A stretch of 45,195 nt of DNA. It comes from Nitrospirae bacterium RBG_16_43_11. GTDB taxonomy: Bacteria; Nitrospirota; 9FT-COMBO-42-15; HDB-SIOI813. A program made the position numbers and the translations under genes. Location of the stretch: positions 1-45,195 of the forward strand of contig MHEI01000088.1 in assembly GCA_001805165.1 (NCBI GenBank), given 5' to 3'. Positions 16,616 through 24,885 of this stretch are shown here, piece after piece (position 1 is the first letter of the stretch; every line of letters starts with the position of its first letter). Under the pieces are notes generated by a model. That model was not told where the DNA came from. It worked only from the letters and a program-made list of their open reading frames with translations, and searched no databases.

Positions 16616-18402
16616 TTTACATAATACTTGGGACAAAGGCGCAATTAATTAAGATGGCACCACTGATGGTAGCTCTGAAGGAGAGAGGGATAGATTATGT
16701 CTATATCTCAACAGGGCAACACAAGGAGACGATGCATGAATTGCATCAAAACTTTGATATAAGGGAGCCGGATTTAAGGCTGTATAATGGGGAGGACATA
16801 ACTGGTGTTTGCCAGATGGCTCTGTGGAGCATAAGGATAATAACGAAGATTCTGGTCAATAAGAGGTTGCTTCTGAAGGATAACAGGAGGGGCATTGTCC
16901 TCGTACACGGGGATACCTTCTCCACTCTCCTTGGTGCGCTTCTCGGCAAATTGTTACGTCTGAAAGTTGCCCATATCGAATCAGGGCTCCGCTCATTTAA
17001 TATATTTCACCCTTTCCCGGAGGAGATTACACGTATATTGACATTCTCTCTCACTGATTATTATTTTTGTCCTGGAGATTGGGCTGTAAGGAATATCGAG
17101 AAATATCGAGGTTATAAGATTAATACCACAATGAACACCCTCTATGACTCTTTAAGATTGGCAATGGAGAATGAGGATCATATCAAAATTGACATTCCTG
17201 ATACTCCCTATTCTGTAGCTACTATTCACCGGTATGAGAATATTTTTCATCGGGATAAATTAAAGAGGGTTGTTGATATAGTATTGAATATATCAGAGAG
17301 GGTTAAGGTACTATTCATACTTCACCCACCGACAAGGAAGAATCTTGAGAAATTTGGATTATATGAAATTCTACATAAGAATAAAAATATAGAATTGCGG
17401 CCACGTTATGACTACTTTGAGTTTATAAAACTGATGCAAAATAGTGAGTTTATTATAAGCGATGGAGGAAGTAATCAGGAAGAGAGCTACTATATGGGAC
17501 AACCATGTTTGCTTCTACGTAAGGCCACTGAACGTACAGAAGGACTGGGTGAGAATGTAGTTTTGTCTAACTACGATGACAAGATTCTTGAAGAGTTCAT
17601 AAAAAAATATAAGAAGTACAAAACTGATCCTGTAATGGGTCCGGAAAGTCCGAGCAAGATCATTGTTGATTTTTTAATAGACTTTCAGGAAAATCGGTCT
17701 TTAAAGACTGAGAATTTGAATGAAATAGAATATACAGAAGAATACTATCTAAAAGAGTTTAGAAGGCATGAAGAAAAGCACGCCCACTTCCAGGATAAAG
17801 TTAAAAATGTTATGGAGATGGTTATGCCCATTTCTGAAAAGGAAGTAATCCTTGATCTTGGTACATGCAGCGGTACTTTTGCATTTGAGTGTGCAAAGTA
17901 CTGTGCTACTGTATATGGTGTTGATCTGTCTCGAATGGCGATAGCATATTGCAATAAGAGGAAAAAGGAATTAGCTGTAGATAATTGCGAATTCATGGTA
18001 TGCAGGAGTGAAAATATACCATTTAAAGATGGATATTTTGATAAGATAATAATGGGAGATGTGGCTGAACACTTGCCTGGGGAGGTCTTTTTAAAGACAA
18101 TTAGTGAGGTGAAAAGGCTCTTAAAGCCAAAAGGGTTACTTATTATATACACACCTAATAGAAGTCATCTCTTTGAATGGTTGAAAGAAAAGAGGATTCT
18201 TAAACCAGACCCAACACACATTAATTTAATGACAAAGGACCAACTTGAAGATATTCTAAAAAGTTCAGGACTTGCTATCCAAAAGTCATATTATAAATCT
18301 TCTCATTTTTTATTGTTTAATTTATTAGAAGATATATTTACTAAAATTCCCCTTCTTGATAGATTCTCTGGAAGAAGAATATGCATTGTTGGCATTAAAT
18401 AG
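16612..18402 (+). CDS. Fusion: UDP-GlcNAc 2-epimerase-like domain plus SAM methyltransferase
   Basis: 596 residues with two domains. Residues 1 to about 355 are a WecB/MnaA-type epimerase: VHGDTFSTL (Asp101), HIESGLRSF (Glu123), FPEEITR (Glu137/138), ATIHRYEN (His206) and SDGGSNQEES, matching the catalytic positions of the family. The usual GTRPE near the N-terminus is GTKAQ, so substrate handling may differ. A linker at about 355-385 leads to a class I methyltransferase: ILDLGTCSGTFAFE (SAM loop, residues about 413-427), YGVDLS and IIMGDVAEHL. The epimerase inverts C2 of UDP-N-acetyl sugars; the methyltransferase may then methylate a sugar or chain. The reading frame is continuous and no internal start is obvious. 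The ATG overlaps the previous stop. Confidence 0.82.
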   Translation: MIYIILGTKAQLIKMAPLMVALKERGIDYVYISTGQHKETMHELHQNFDIREPDLRLYNGEDITGVCQMALWSIRIITKILVNKRLLLKDNRRGIVLVHGDTFSTLLGALLGKLLRLKVAHIESGLRSFNIFHPFPEEITRILTFSLTDYYFCPGDWAVRNIEKYRGYKINTTMNTLYDSLRLAMENEDHIKIDIPDTPYSVATIHRYENIFHRDKLKRVVDIVLNISERVKVLFILHPPTRKNLEKFGLYEILHKNKNIELRPRYDYFEFIKLMQNSEFIISDGGSNQEESYYMGQPCLLLRKATERTEGLGENVVLSNYDDKILEEFIKKYKKYKTDPVMGPESPSKIIVDFLIDFQENRSLKTENLNEIEYTEEYYLKEFRRHEEKHAHFQDKVKNVMEMVMPISEKEVILDLGTCSGTFAFECAKYCATVYGVDLSRMAIAYCNKRKKELAVDNCEFMVCRSENIPFKDGYFDKIIMGDVAEHLPGEVFLKTISEVKRLLKPKGLLIIYTPNRSHLFEWLKEKRILKPDPTHINLMTKDQLEDILKSSGLAIQKSYYKSSHFLLFNLLEDIFTKIPLLDRFSGRRICIVGIK

Positions 18403-18410
18403 GAGGTGAT
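18401..18410 (+). promoter_or_regulatory. Near-perfect Shine-Dalgarno for a GTG start
   Basis: AGGAGGTGAT matches the complement of the 16S rRNA 3' end over its whole length and sits 9 bases before GTG 18420. It settles the choice of a non-ATG start for the following GT4 gene and overlaps the stop of the fusion gene. Confidence 0.7.
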
Positions 18411-18419
18411 GATTATATA

Positions 18420-19544
18420 GTGCGTGTCTGCTATTTCGGAACATATGATAGAAACCGTCCTCGTAACAGAAACATCATAAAGGGATTAAAGGCAAATAAA
18501 ATAGAGGTCATAGAATGTCATTATTCGCCATGGGGCGAGGTTGAAGATAAAACTGTACTACAGGGAGTTCTCAATAAATTTGCTGTTTTGGTTCATTTCC
18601 TTTTTGCTTATTCATATCTTATCTTCCGGTACATCTTTATTGGACATCACGACGCAATAATAGTGGGCTATCTTGGACATATTGATGTGTTTGTTGCAAG
18701 ACCCCTTGCAACATTAAGGGGAAAGCCCATAGTATTTGACGCATTACTATCTCTTTATGATACAGTGGTGAATGACAGGAAGCTTTCGGGCCCGAATGGA
18801 TTCATAGGCAGGCTTTCTTTTTTTATAGACAGGACCGCTTGCCGTATGGCAGATGTTGTCGTATTGGATACGGATGCCCATATAGACTACTTTGTTAGAA
18901 CTTTTCAACTTCCCCGGGATAAATTCAGGCGAGTATTAGTAGGTGCAGACGAGTCCCAATTCTACCCTACCACTCAATTACGCAATCAGTTAACCAGTCA
19001 ACGATTAAAGGTCCTATTCTATGGCCAGTTTATTCCCCTGCATGGCATAGAATTCATTGTCAGGGCTGCAAAGATACTTGAAAAGGATAACGTGGAGTTT
19101 ACGATAATTGGAAATGGACAAGAATATAAGAAAATACGTGACATGGCTGATGTAATGAATGTCTGGAATATCAATTGGATAGACTGGATAGAATATAACA
19201 GGCTTGTAAACTACATAAACGAGGCTGATATTGTTCTTGGGATATTTGGAGGTTCGGACAAGGCAAAGCGTGTAATACCGAATAAGGTGTTTCAGGCCAT
19301 AGCCTGTAAGAAGCCGATTATTACAGGTGATTCTCCTGCAGCACGGGAATTGTTCCGGGACGGTGAGAATGCACTTTTATGCCATGTAGGTGACCCAAGG
19401 GCTATAGCTGAATCTATAGGTCTCCTGAGGGACAATGAAAATCTGAGGATAAAGATAGGATTCAATGGATATAATACATATTTATCACAGTGTAACATCG
19501 AGGCCATAGGTAATCAGATGCTGGATGTTCTTATTTGGAGATAG
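18420..19544 (+). CDS. Family 4 glycosyltransferase
   Basis: 374 residues, GT-B. The N-terminus RVCYFGTYDRNRPRNRNII is typical of a subgroup of GT4 proteins in EPS loci. A hydrophobic segment at about residues 55-80 may attach it to the membrane, and GKPIVFDALLSLYDT follows. In the C-terminal domain KVLFYGQFIPLHGIEFIVRA starts the nucleotide-sugar site, with FTIIGNGQEY and VIPNKVFQAIACKKPIITG in place of the standard EX7E, so the second Glu is not obvious. The start is GTG with an excellent ribosome site. Donor unknown. Confidence 0.82.
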   Translation: MRVCYFGTYDRNRPRNRNIIKGLKANKIEVIECHYSPWGEVEDKTVLQGVLNKFAVLVHFLFAYSYLIFRYIFIGHHDAIIVGYLGHIDVFVARPLATLRGKPIVFDALLSLYDTVVNDRKLSGPNGFIGRLSFFIDRTACRMADVVVLDTDAHIDYFVRTFQLPRDKFRRVLVGADESQFYPTTQLRNQLTSQRLKVLFYGQFIPLHGIEFIVRAAKILEKDNVEFTIIGNGQEYKKIRDMADVMNVWNINWIDWIEYNRLVNYINEADIVLGIFGGSDKAKRVIPNKVFQAIACKKPIITGDSPAARELFRDGENALLCHVGDPRAIAESIGLLRDNENLRIKIGFNGYNTYLSQCNIEAIGNQMLDVLIWR

Positions 19545-19563
19545 AAACCGAGATGATACTACA

Positions 19564-20493
19564 ATGACGGCTTTAAATAAGAAAATCCTCAGTATTGCTA
19601 TATTGTTAATAATTGTATATTTCTTTGGCAGGGTCATTGACAGGGAATGGGGTAAGATATCAGGGTATAACTGGTCTCCTCATCTGTCATGGCTTCTATT
19701 ATCCATATTAATCTTGTTTATTGTTTACTTAATGGCTGCTTTTGGATGGACATTGGTTTTATGGATGATAGGGGGAAGGATAGGATGGGTCAGAGGATTT
19801 TATATCTTTCTGCTCTCTATCTTCGGACGATATATCCCCGGCGGTGTATGGTCAGTCCTTGGAAGGGTATATCTATGCAGGCTTGAGGGGATACCCGATT
19901 CAAGGTCAAGTATGAGTATTCTGCTGGAGCAGGCCTATCCTATTGTATCAGCCAGCATTGTGTTTGCCGCCTCACTCCTTTTCTGGAGTGATACACGCAT
20001 TGTAGCGAGGATGCTCCCGTTACTCATTTTACTGCCGACGTCTTTTGTATTTCTTCATCCAAAACCGTTTCTCAGCATAGTGAATCCCATTCTGACACGA
20101 TTTGGCAGAGGCCCTCTCGACATTTCCCTCACTTTTAACAATATGATCATCCTCACGTTTTACTATTTATTTTACTGGATAGTTGCAGGTATTGCCTTTT
20201 ACTTTTTCATAAGGGCGTTTTTCCCATTGGAACTATACTATATTCCAATTCTTAGCGGGATATATGCGATTTCATTTACTGCAGGGTATCTTAGTTTTTT
20301 CACACCTGCAGGCTTGGGTGTACGGGAAGGTATTCTCACCCTTCTTCTGAGCCTTTTTATCCCCACACCTGTTGCAATCGGGGTAACACTTCTATCAAGA
20401 TTATGGCTTATAGGGGTTGAATTGATTATACTAACAGTCTTTCTTATAAATGCTAAGACACGTAAGATGGCAAAGACTGCACTGGGATGGTGA
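19564..20493 (+). CDS. Lysylphosphatidylglycerol synthase TM-region / AglD-like membrane protein
   Basis: About 309 residues with eight or so helices. IFGRYIPGGVWSVLGRVYL is the hallmark loop of the UPF0104 / LPG_synthase_TM family, and a second one is FFTPAGLGVREGILTLLL. There is no aminoacyl-transferase domain, so it is the membrane part only. Such proteins occur in many polysaccharide loci, and lipid flipping has been suggested for some members; function is not certain. The frame opens at 19525, overlapping the GT4 gene, but ATG 19564 gives a normal positively charged N-terminus (MTALNKKIL). It is the last gene of this rightward run and converges on the next gene. Confidence 0.78.
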   Translation: MTALNKKILSIAILLIIVYFFGRVIDREWGKISGYNWSPHLSWLLLSILILFIVYLMAAFGWTLVLWMIGGRIGWVRGFYIFLLSIFGRYIPGGVWSVLGRVYLCRLEGIPDSRSSMSILLEQAYPIVSASIVFAASLLFWSDTRIVARMLPLLILLPTSFVFLHPKPFLSIVNPILTRFGRGPLDISLTFNNMIILTFYYLFYWIVAGIAFYFFIRAFFPLELYYIPILSGIYAISFTAGYLSFFTPAGLGVREGILTLLLSLFIPTPVAIGVTLLSRLWLIGVELIILTVFLINAKTRKMAKTALGW

Positions 20494-20519
20494 AATTAAT
20501 CTTTGTAATACCCTACTTC

Positions 20520-20568
20520 CAGGAGTAAGTGCCAAAATAACAAACCTGCAATATTAAGTTTATTCCTG
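20520..20568. other. Possible long-loop hairpin between convergent genes
   Basis: CAGGAGTAA at 20520-20528 can pair with TTATTCCTG at 20560-20568 (nine pairs, one G-U) around a 31-base loop, in the 77-base gap between two convergent genes. There is no T-run after either arm, so it is not a classical terminator. Nothing else is visible in this gap. Confidence 0.2.
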
Positions 20569-20570
20569 CT

Positions 20571-21458
20571 TCAATGTTTATGTTTGTGTTCCGGTTCTTC
20601 TGTCCGGTCTAATCTCAACTGAGCTATCTGTTCGGCAATCAGCGTCATCATAAAGATGATAACACCATTGCCTATAAGCAATGCAGACATGTTTGTAAAT
20701 CTGTGCATCGTTATAAACGTATAGATATAATATCCTATCCCTGCAGTAAAAAATGCAGCACTTACCGGAAGGAAGACCCTCGATGGCGAGAAAAGTGTGG
20801 CTATCTTCAGCATGATCATAAAGAATCTCACGCCATCCTTCAGAAGCTTTATCTTGCTCTTTCCTTCCCGCTTTCTTGCCACAATAGGTACAAAGGTAAC
20901 GTTGTGGCCTGACCTGATTAAAGAAAGGGTAAGTGTGGATGGATAAGAAAAGGTATTGGGGAGAAGGTATATAAACCTTTTCGCGATCTCGCCTTTAATT
21001 GCCCTGAAACCAGAAGTAAGGTCCAGTATATCTTTTTTAGTAAGATAGGAAGCAAACCTGTTATAAATTGAATTGGCAATATCCCTGTGAACAGATGTCT
21101 CAGACTCCCTTGTCCTTGCCCCTATCACCATGTCATAGGGACCAAGCTGTTCAAGAAGTCTCGGTATATCTTCAGGCTTATGCTGACCATCAGCATCCAT
21201 AAGCACGATTATATCCCCGGTTGCAGCACGGAGCCCGCTCTTTACCGCAGCCCCATTACCAAGATTATATGGGTGGCTTACGACAGTTGCCCCTGCCTCA
21301 CGTGCCACCTTCTCCGTACTGTCTTTGGAACCATCATTTACAACTACTATCTCACATGACCCGCCCAATACATCCCGTACCCCTTTAATGACCTTGCCGA
21401 TGCCCTTTTCCTCATTCATTGCCGGGATAACTACTGATATGGTTTGCTCAGAATTCAT
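20571..21458 (-). CDS. Family 2 glycosyltransferase with two C-terminal membrane helices (GtrB/DPM-like)
   Basis: 295 residues. ISVVIPAMNEEKGI, VVNDGSKDST, YNLGNGAAVKSGL and LMDADGQHKPED form the GT2 site; LTSGFRAIKGE and YPSTLTLSLIRSGH follow. Residues about 225-245 and 255-275 are membrane segments, as in GtrB-type polyprenyl-phosphate glucosyltransferases. The tail is rich in His, Lys and Glu (EPEHKHKH). It is the only leftward gene in this part of the window, so it has its own promoter in the 21459-21589 gap. It may be regulated separately and serve another pathway. Confidence 0.85.
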   Translation of the reverse strand: MNSEQTISVVIPAMNEEKGIGKVIKGVRDVLGGSCEIVVVNDGSKDSTEKVAREAGATVVSHPYNLGNGAAVKSGLRAATGDIIVLMDADGQHKPEDIPRLLEQLGPYDMVIGARTRESETSVHRDIANSIYNRFASYLTKKDILDLTSGFRAIKGEIAKRFIYLLPNTFSYPSTLTLSLIRSGHNVTFVPIVARKREGKSKIKLLKDGVRFFMIMLKIATLFSPSRVFLPVSAAFFTAGIGYYIYTFITMHRFTNMSALLIGNGVIIFMMTLIAEQIAQLRLDRTEEPEHKHKH

Positions 21459-21589
21459 AAGAGTTTTTATGTTAACCTATATTCTAATAAAGGTCAATTT
21501 TGCAAAATGTGCATGCATCTGCAGAATCTTCTTGCCATCTTTTTAAAAATCTTCAAAGTGGTATATCTATTGCATATAAATATGTATTG
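21459..21589. promoter_or_regulatory. Divergent intergenic region (GT2 gene / NHL lipoprotein gene)
   Basis: 131 bases between two divergently read genes. A perfect 12-base palindrome ATTTTGCAAAAT lies at 21497-21508, followed by TGCATGCA at 21510-21517. Both could be operator-like. TTCAAA (21552-21557) and TATAAA (21575-21580) are 17 bases apart on the plus strand, but the second box is only about 10 bases from ATG 21590, so it would give a nearly leaderless transcript. Promoter boxes are tentative; the divergent arrangement itself is clear. Confidence 0.35.
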
Positions 21590-24500
21590 ATGTTAAAACA
21601 TCATGGTGTGAGACCCCGCTTAACCTATCTATTAGTAGTATGCCTGTTTATTTCTATCCTTACAGGCTGCAGTAGTGAGTATAATACTATTGGCCCAACA
21701 TTAGAAGGGAAAGAAAGCATAACCGGTGGGACAATGTTATTACTGGCTGGCAGGCCAGGAGGCGTAGGTACCTCTGATGCTATAGGCACACTTGCAAGAT
21801 TTAATTCACCCCGTGGAATTGCGGTTTATGGAGATACCCTCTATGTTACTGACAAAAGCAATCACACAATTCGAAAAATAGATTTATACACTAAATCCGT
21901 AACAACGATTGCAGGTTATCCTGGCAGACCGGGAGTTAATGACGGTATTGGCAGTAACGCCAGATTTTATTTCCCTGAGGGCATTGCTACTGACGGTGTT
22001 TATCTATATGTGGCTGATACCGGAAACCAAGCTATACGTAAGATAGAAATAGATAGTGGCAGCGTTGTCACACTTGCCGGTAAGCGTGGGCAGGCTGGTT
22101 TTATGGACGGAACTGGCACGAATGCCATGTTCAGAGTACCATCCGGTATAACAATGATGGACAATTTGCTCTATGTAGCAGATACAGACAATCATATTAT
22201 AAGGCGGGTCAATAAAAATAGCGGTGAAACAGTTACTGTAGCAGGTACTGCTTCTACAGCAGGTAACACAGACGGTACTGGTGTCTCTGCCCTCTTTTAC
22301 TATCCTTTTGGAATCACCAATGATGGGAATTATTTATTCATTGCTGATACATTTAACCACACTATAAGAAGGTTGAATGCTCAGACCGGAGAGGTTATTA
22401 CCCTGGCCGGCAAAGTTGGGGAAAGAGGTTTTGCGAATGGACTGCTTTCGGATGCAAGCTTTTCTTATCCATCAGGCCTGATAATAAAATCAGGAGAACT
22501 ATTTGTTTCTGAGTTGGGGAATGATGTGATCAGGGCAGTAGATTTGTCTCAGGGTATGGTTAATACAATTGCCGGTACTCCGCAAGTCTCGGGAACTTCA
22601 GACGGTCCCCCGGGGATTGGTAAGTTTAACAGTCCAGCTGACTTGATTATCGTAGGTGACAATCTGTATGTTACTGACATGGATAACAACACGATACGAA
22701 GTGTCAATGTTTCTAACGGAGAGCTGATAACTATAGCAGGGTCTCCATCGTATACAGGGGCTACAGATGAGACTGGCGGGAACAGCAGATTTAGCACACC
22801 GGGTGGTATAGCAATGGATGGAGGTGTCCTATATGTAGCAGATACCTTTAATCATACTATACGAAAGGTAGATGCAGAGACAGGGGCGGTAACTACAATT
22901 GCAGGCAGAGCCGGGGTATCCGGCACTACTGATAGTTCAGAGAGTGCCGCTGTATTTAATTCACCCACGGATGTGATAGCGGATGCGAGTGGTGAGTTTA
23001 TTTATATAGTAGATACAGATAATCATGTTATAAGGAGTATGAACATTGCTACCGGTGAAGTGCGCACATTTGCCGGATATCCCGGTACGTCCGGGACAGC
23101 GGATGGAATTGGGACAGTGGCGAGGTTTAATTCGCCGCGTCGGGGTGTGAGGATAGGAGATAAATTATATATCGTTGATACAGGGAATCATGTAATACGC
23201 GTAATTGATCTTCTTACAAAGGAGGTAGCAATTCTGGCAGGGGAGAAGGGTGTGACAGGCTGGATAGATACAGATGAAAGCACTTCCGGAGTTGCCCGGT
23301 TTAACAGCCCCGGAGATGTAGCAACTGACGGGGACTTCCTATATGTAGCGGATACAGGTAATCATGTTATAAGAAAGATAGACCTGTATAACGGTGTCGT
23401 TGAGACCATTGCAGGAATCCGCGGAGGTTCAGGTCTTGTGGATAGCGTTAATGGTTCTCCTTTGTTTAAATTGCCCGAGGGTATTACCTGGCATAATGGA
23501 ATCCTTTATGTCTCAGACACTGGTAACCATATAATGAGAAAGGTAGACCTTGCCACAGGGGAGGTATCTTTTTTGGCTGGAGACGTGTTTTGTACAGAGG
23601 AGACAGAGGTTATAAATGATGTAAGCACAATAAATAAGAGTTGCAATGGTCAACCCACAGGCACAAGTGCTTTTGGTGATTCGACTGACGGAACTGGCAA
23701 AACCACATCTTTTAATGCCCCTTCAGGAGTTAATACAGACGGTGTCTATCTCTATGTAATGGACTCAGGAACTAACAGGATCAGGAGGGTAAATAAGGAT
23801 ACAGGAGAGACACAGACCTTTTCGTATTCAAGGCATAAGGGTGTTCCCTTGAATTTTCCGTCGGGTGGTGATTTGGCTGGTGATGTCCTATATATTGCGG
23901 ATAAAGGTAATCACATAGTACGTAAATTAGAGATTAATGATCTTAGCAGCGCTCCTTTGATCCTGATAGCAGGCAATCTTGGGGTAAGCGGCTATGGTTA
24001 TAGCGCCGGATATTCGGCCAGCTTCTATAACCCTGTTGGTATTACTGCTGATGGCATGGGGAATCTGTATGTGGCTGATACAGGAAATCATACTATCAGA
24101 AAAGTAGTGATATCTACCGGCGAAGTAACTACAGTTGCAGGTATACCGGCAAGGCCGGGATTTATGAATAGTGAATTTGGTAATCCCATGTTTAACTATC
24201 CAAGAGGCATCTGTATTATTGGGAACCATCTGTATGTGGCGGACTCCGGAAGCCATCTTGTGCGCAGAGTCAATCTTTCCACAGGATATGTGGGGCTTGT
24301 AGCCGGTTTGAGTGATTACGTCTTGAACATAGGTTCTCCGGGAACCTCAGACAGTACAGGGGCAGCAGCAGGGTTTAGTGACCCGAGGGGTATTACCACA
24401 GATGGCAAATATCTTTATGTCACAGATAGTGGTAATCATACTATAAGGAGGATCCTGGCAGCCACCGGTCAGGTAAGGACGATTGCAGGTATGCCTGGAG

Positions 24501-24799
24501 AAGCAGGTTATGTTGACGATGTCAGCTTTGATGCAAGATTTAATTATCCGAGGGGAATCACTGTTGATGGAGATTATCTGTATGTGGCGGATACGGGGAA
24601 CAATGTGTTCCGTAGGGTGAATAAGTATACCGGAGAGGTTCTTACATTGTCAGGCAAGAAGGGAGAATCTTCTTTTATACAGGGTACAAGGGAAGATGCC
24701 AGATACAACAATGTGGTAAGCGTTACGACTGTACCGGAGACGCCATATTTATACTTTACCGATAGTGCTGAAAATGTAGTTGGGAAGATTGAAAAATAG
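21590..24799 (+). CDS. Outer-membrane-type lipoprotein of 18 tandem NHL repeats
   Basis: About 1,069 residues. A signal peptide with hydrophobic core LLVVCLFISIL ends in lipobox LTGC (Cys27) followed by Ser-Ser, predicting an outer-membrane lipoprotein. From residue about 48 to the end come 18 units of about 55 residues with the pattern LYVADTGNHTIRKVD, TGEV, TTIAG, then G.DG.G...F..P.GI. Such units form beta-propeller blades; 18 would fill three six-bladed propellers. NHL propellers bind proteins, RNA or carbohydrates, and no catalytic motif is visible. Unit 12 has an insert with two Cys (FCTEETEV to KSCNGQ). ATG 21590 is preferred to the TTG at 21500 because it places the signal peptide properly. 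It heads the export region. Confidence 0.85.
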   Translation: MLKHHGVRPRLTYLLVVCLFISILTGCSSEYNTIGPTLEGKESITGGTMLLLAGRPGGVGTSDAIGTLARFNSPRGIAVYGDTLYVTDKSNHTIRKIDLYTKSVTTIAGYPGRPGVNDGIGSNARFYFPEGIATDGVYLYVADTGNQAIRKIEIDSGSVVTLAGKRGQAGFMDGTGTNAMFRVPSGITMMDNLLYVADTDNHIIRRVNKNSGETVTVAGTASTAGNTDGTGVSALFYYPFGITNDGNYLFIADTFNHTIRRLNAQTGEVITLAGKVGERGFANGLLSDASFSYPSGLIIKSGELFVSELGNDVIRAVDLSQGMVNTIAGTPQVSGTSDGPPGIGKFNSPADLIIVGDNLYVTDMDNNTIRSVNVSNGELITIAGSPSYTGATDETGGNSRFSTPGGIAMDGGVLYVADTFNHTIRKVDAETGAVTTIAGRAGVSGTTDSSESAAVFNSPTDVIADASGEFIYIVDTDNHVIRSMNIATGEVRTFAGYPGTSGTADGIGTVARFNSPRRGVRIGDKLYIVDTGNHVIRVIDLLTKEVAILAGEKGVTGWIDTDESTSGVARFNSPGDVATDGDFLYVADTGNHVIRKIDLYNGVVETIAGIRGGSGLVDSVNGSPLFKLPEGITWHNGILYVSDTGNHIMRKVDLATGEVSFLAGDVFCTEETEVINDVSTINKSCNGQPTGTSAFGDSTDGTGKTTSFNAPSGVNTDGVYLYVMDSGTNRIRRVNKDTGETQTFSYSRHKGVPLNFPSGGDLAGDVLYIADKGNHIVRKLEINDLSSAPLILIAGNLGVSGYGYSAGYSASFYNPVGITADGMGNLYVADTGNHTIRKVVISTGEVTTVAGIPARPGFMNSEFGNPMFNYPRGICIIGNHLYVADSGSHLVRRVNLSTGYVGLVAGLSDYVLNIGSPGTSDSTGAAAGFSDPRGITTDGKYLYVTDSGNHTIRRILAATGQVRTIAGMPGEAGYVDDVSFDARFNYPRGITVDGDYLYVADTGNNVFRRVNKYTGEVLTLSGKKGESSFIQGTREDARYNNVVSVTTVPETPYLYFTDSAENVVGKIEK
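21731..24796 (+). repeat. 18 tandem NHL-repeat coding units (about 165 bases each)
   Basis: Counted by eye from the recurring LYVADTGNH-type strand and the following TIAG turn. Most units are 55 residues; units 12 and 16 carry inserts, unit 13 is shortened and unit 18 is degenerate. DNA identity between units is moderate, so these are old duplications and not recent slippage. Confidence 0.8.
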
Positions 24800-24805
24800 C
24801 TTGTA

Positions 24806-24868
24806 ATATAGAAGGTTGTTGGTATATTTATGGCTGGTATATTTATTGCTTAATTATATAGAAGGTTG
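24806..24868 (+). repeat. Nested direct repeats before the beta-barrel gene
   Basis: ATATAGAAGGTTG occurs at 24806-24818 and again at 24856-24868, exactly 50 bases apart. Between them GGTATATTTAT occurs at 24821-24831 and 24836-24846, 15 bases apart. The block fills the 86-base gap between the NHL and beta-barrel genes. It may be a regulator-binding array or a leftover of local duplication. Confidence 0.6.
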
Positions 24869-24885
24869 CATTTAGTCTGAATTCC

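Noticed and set aside
16612..18402. Two separate genes instead of a fusion
   Set aside because: The frame is open throughout, and there is no stop, ribosome site or convincing start between residues 350 and 400.
21731..24796. Regular DNA repeats that might be a CRISPR array or satellite
   Set aside because: The repeats are in frame, diverged and encode NHL blades; there are no identical short repeats with unique spacers.
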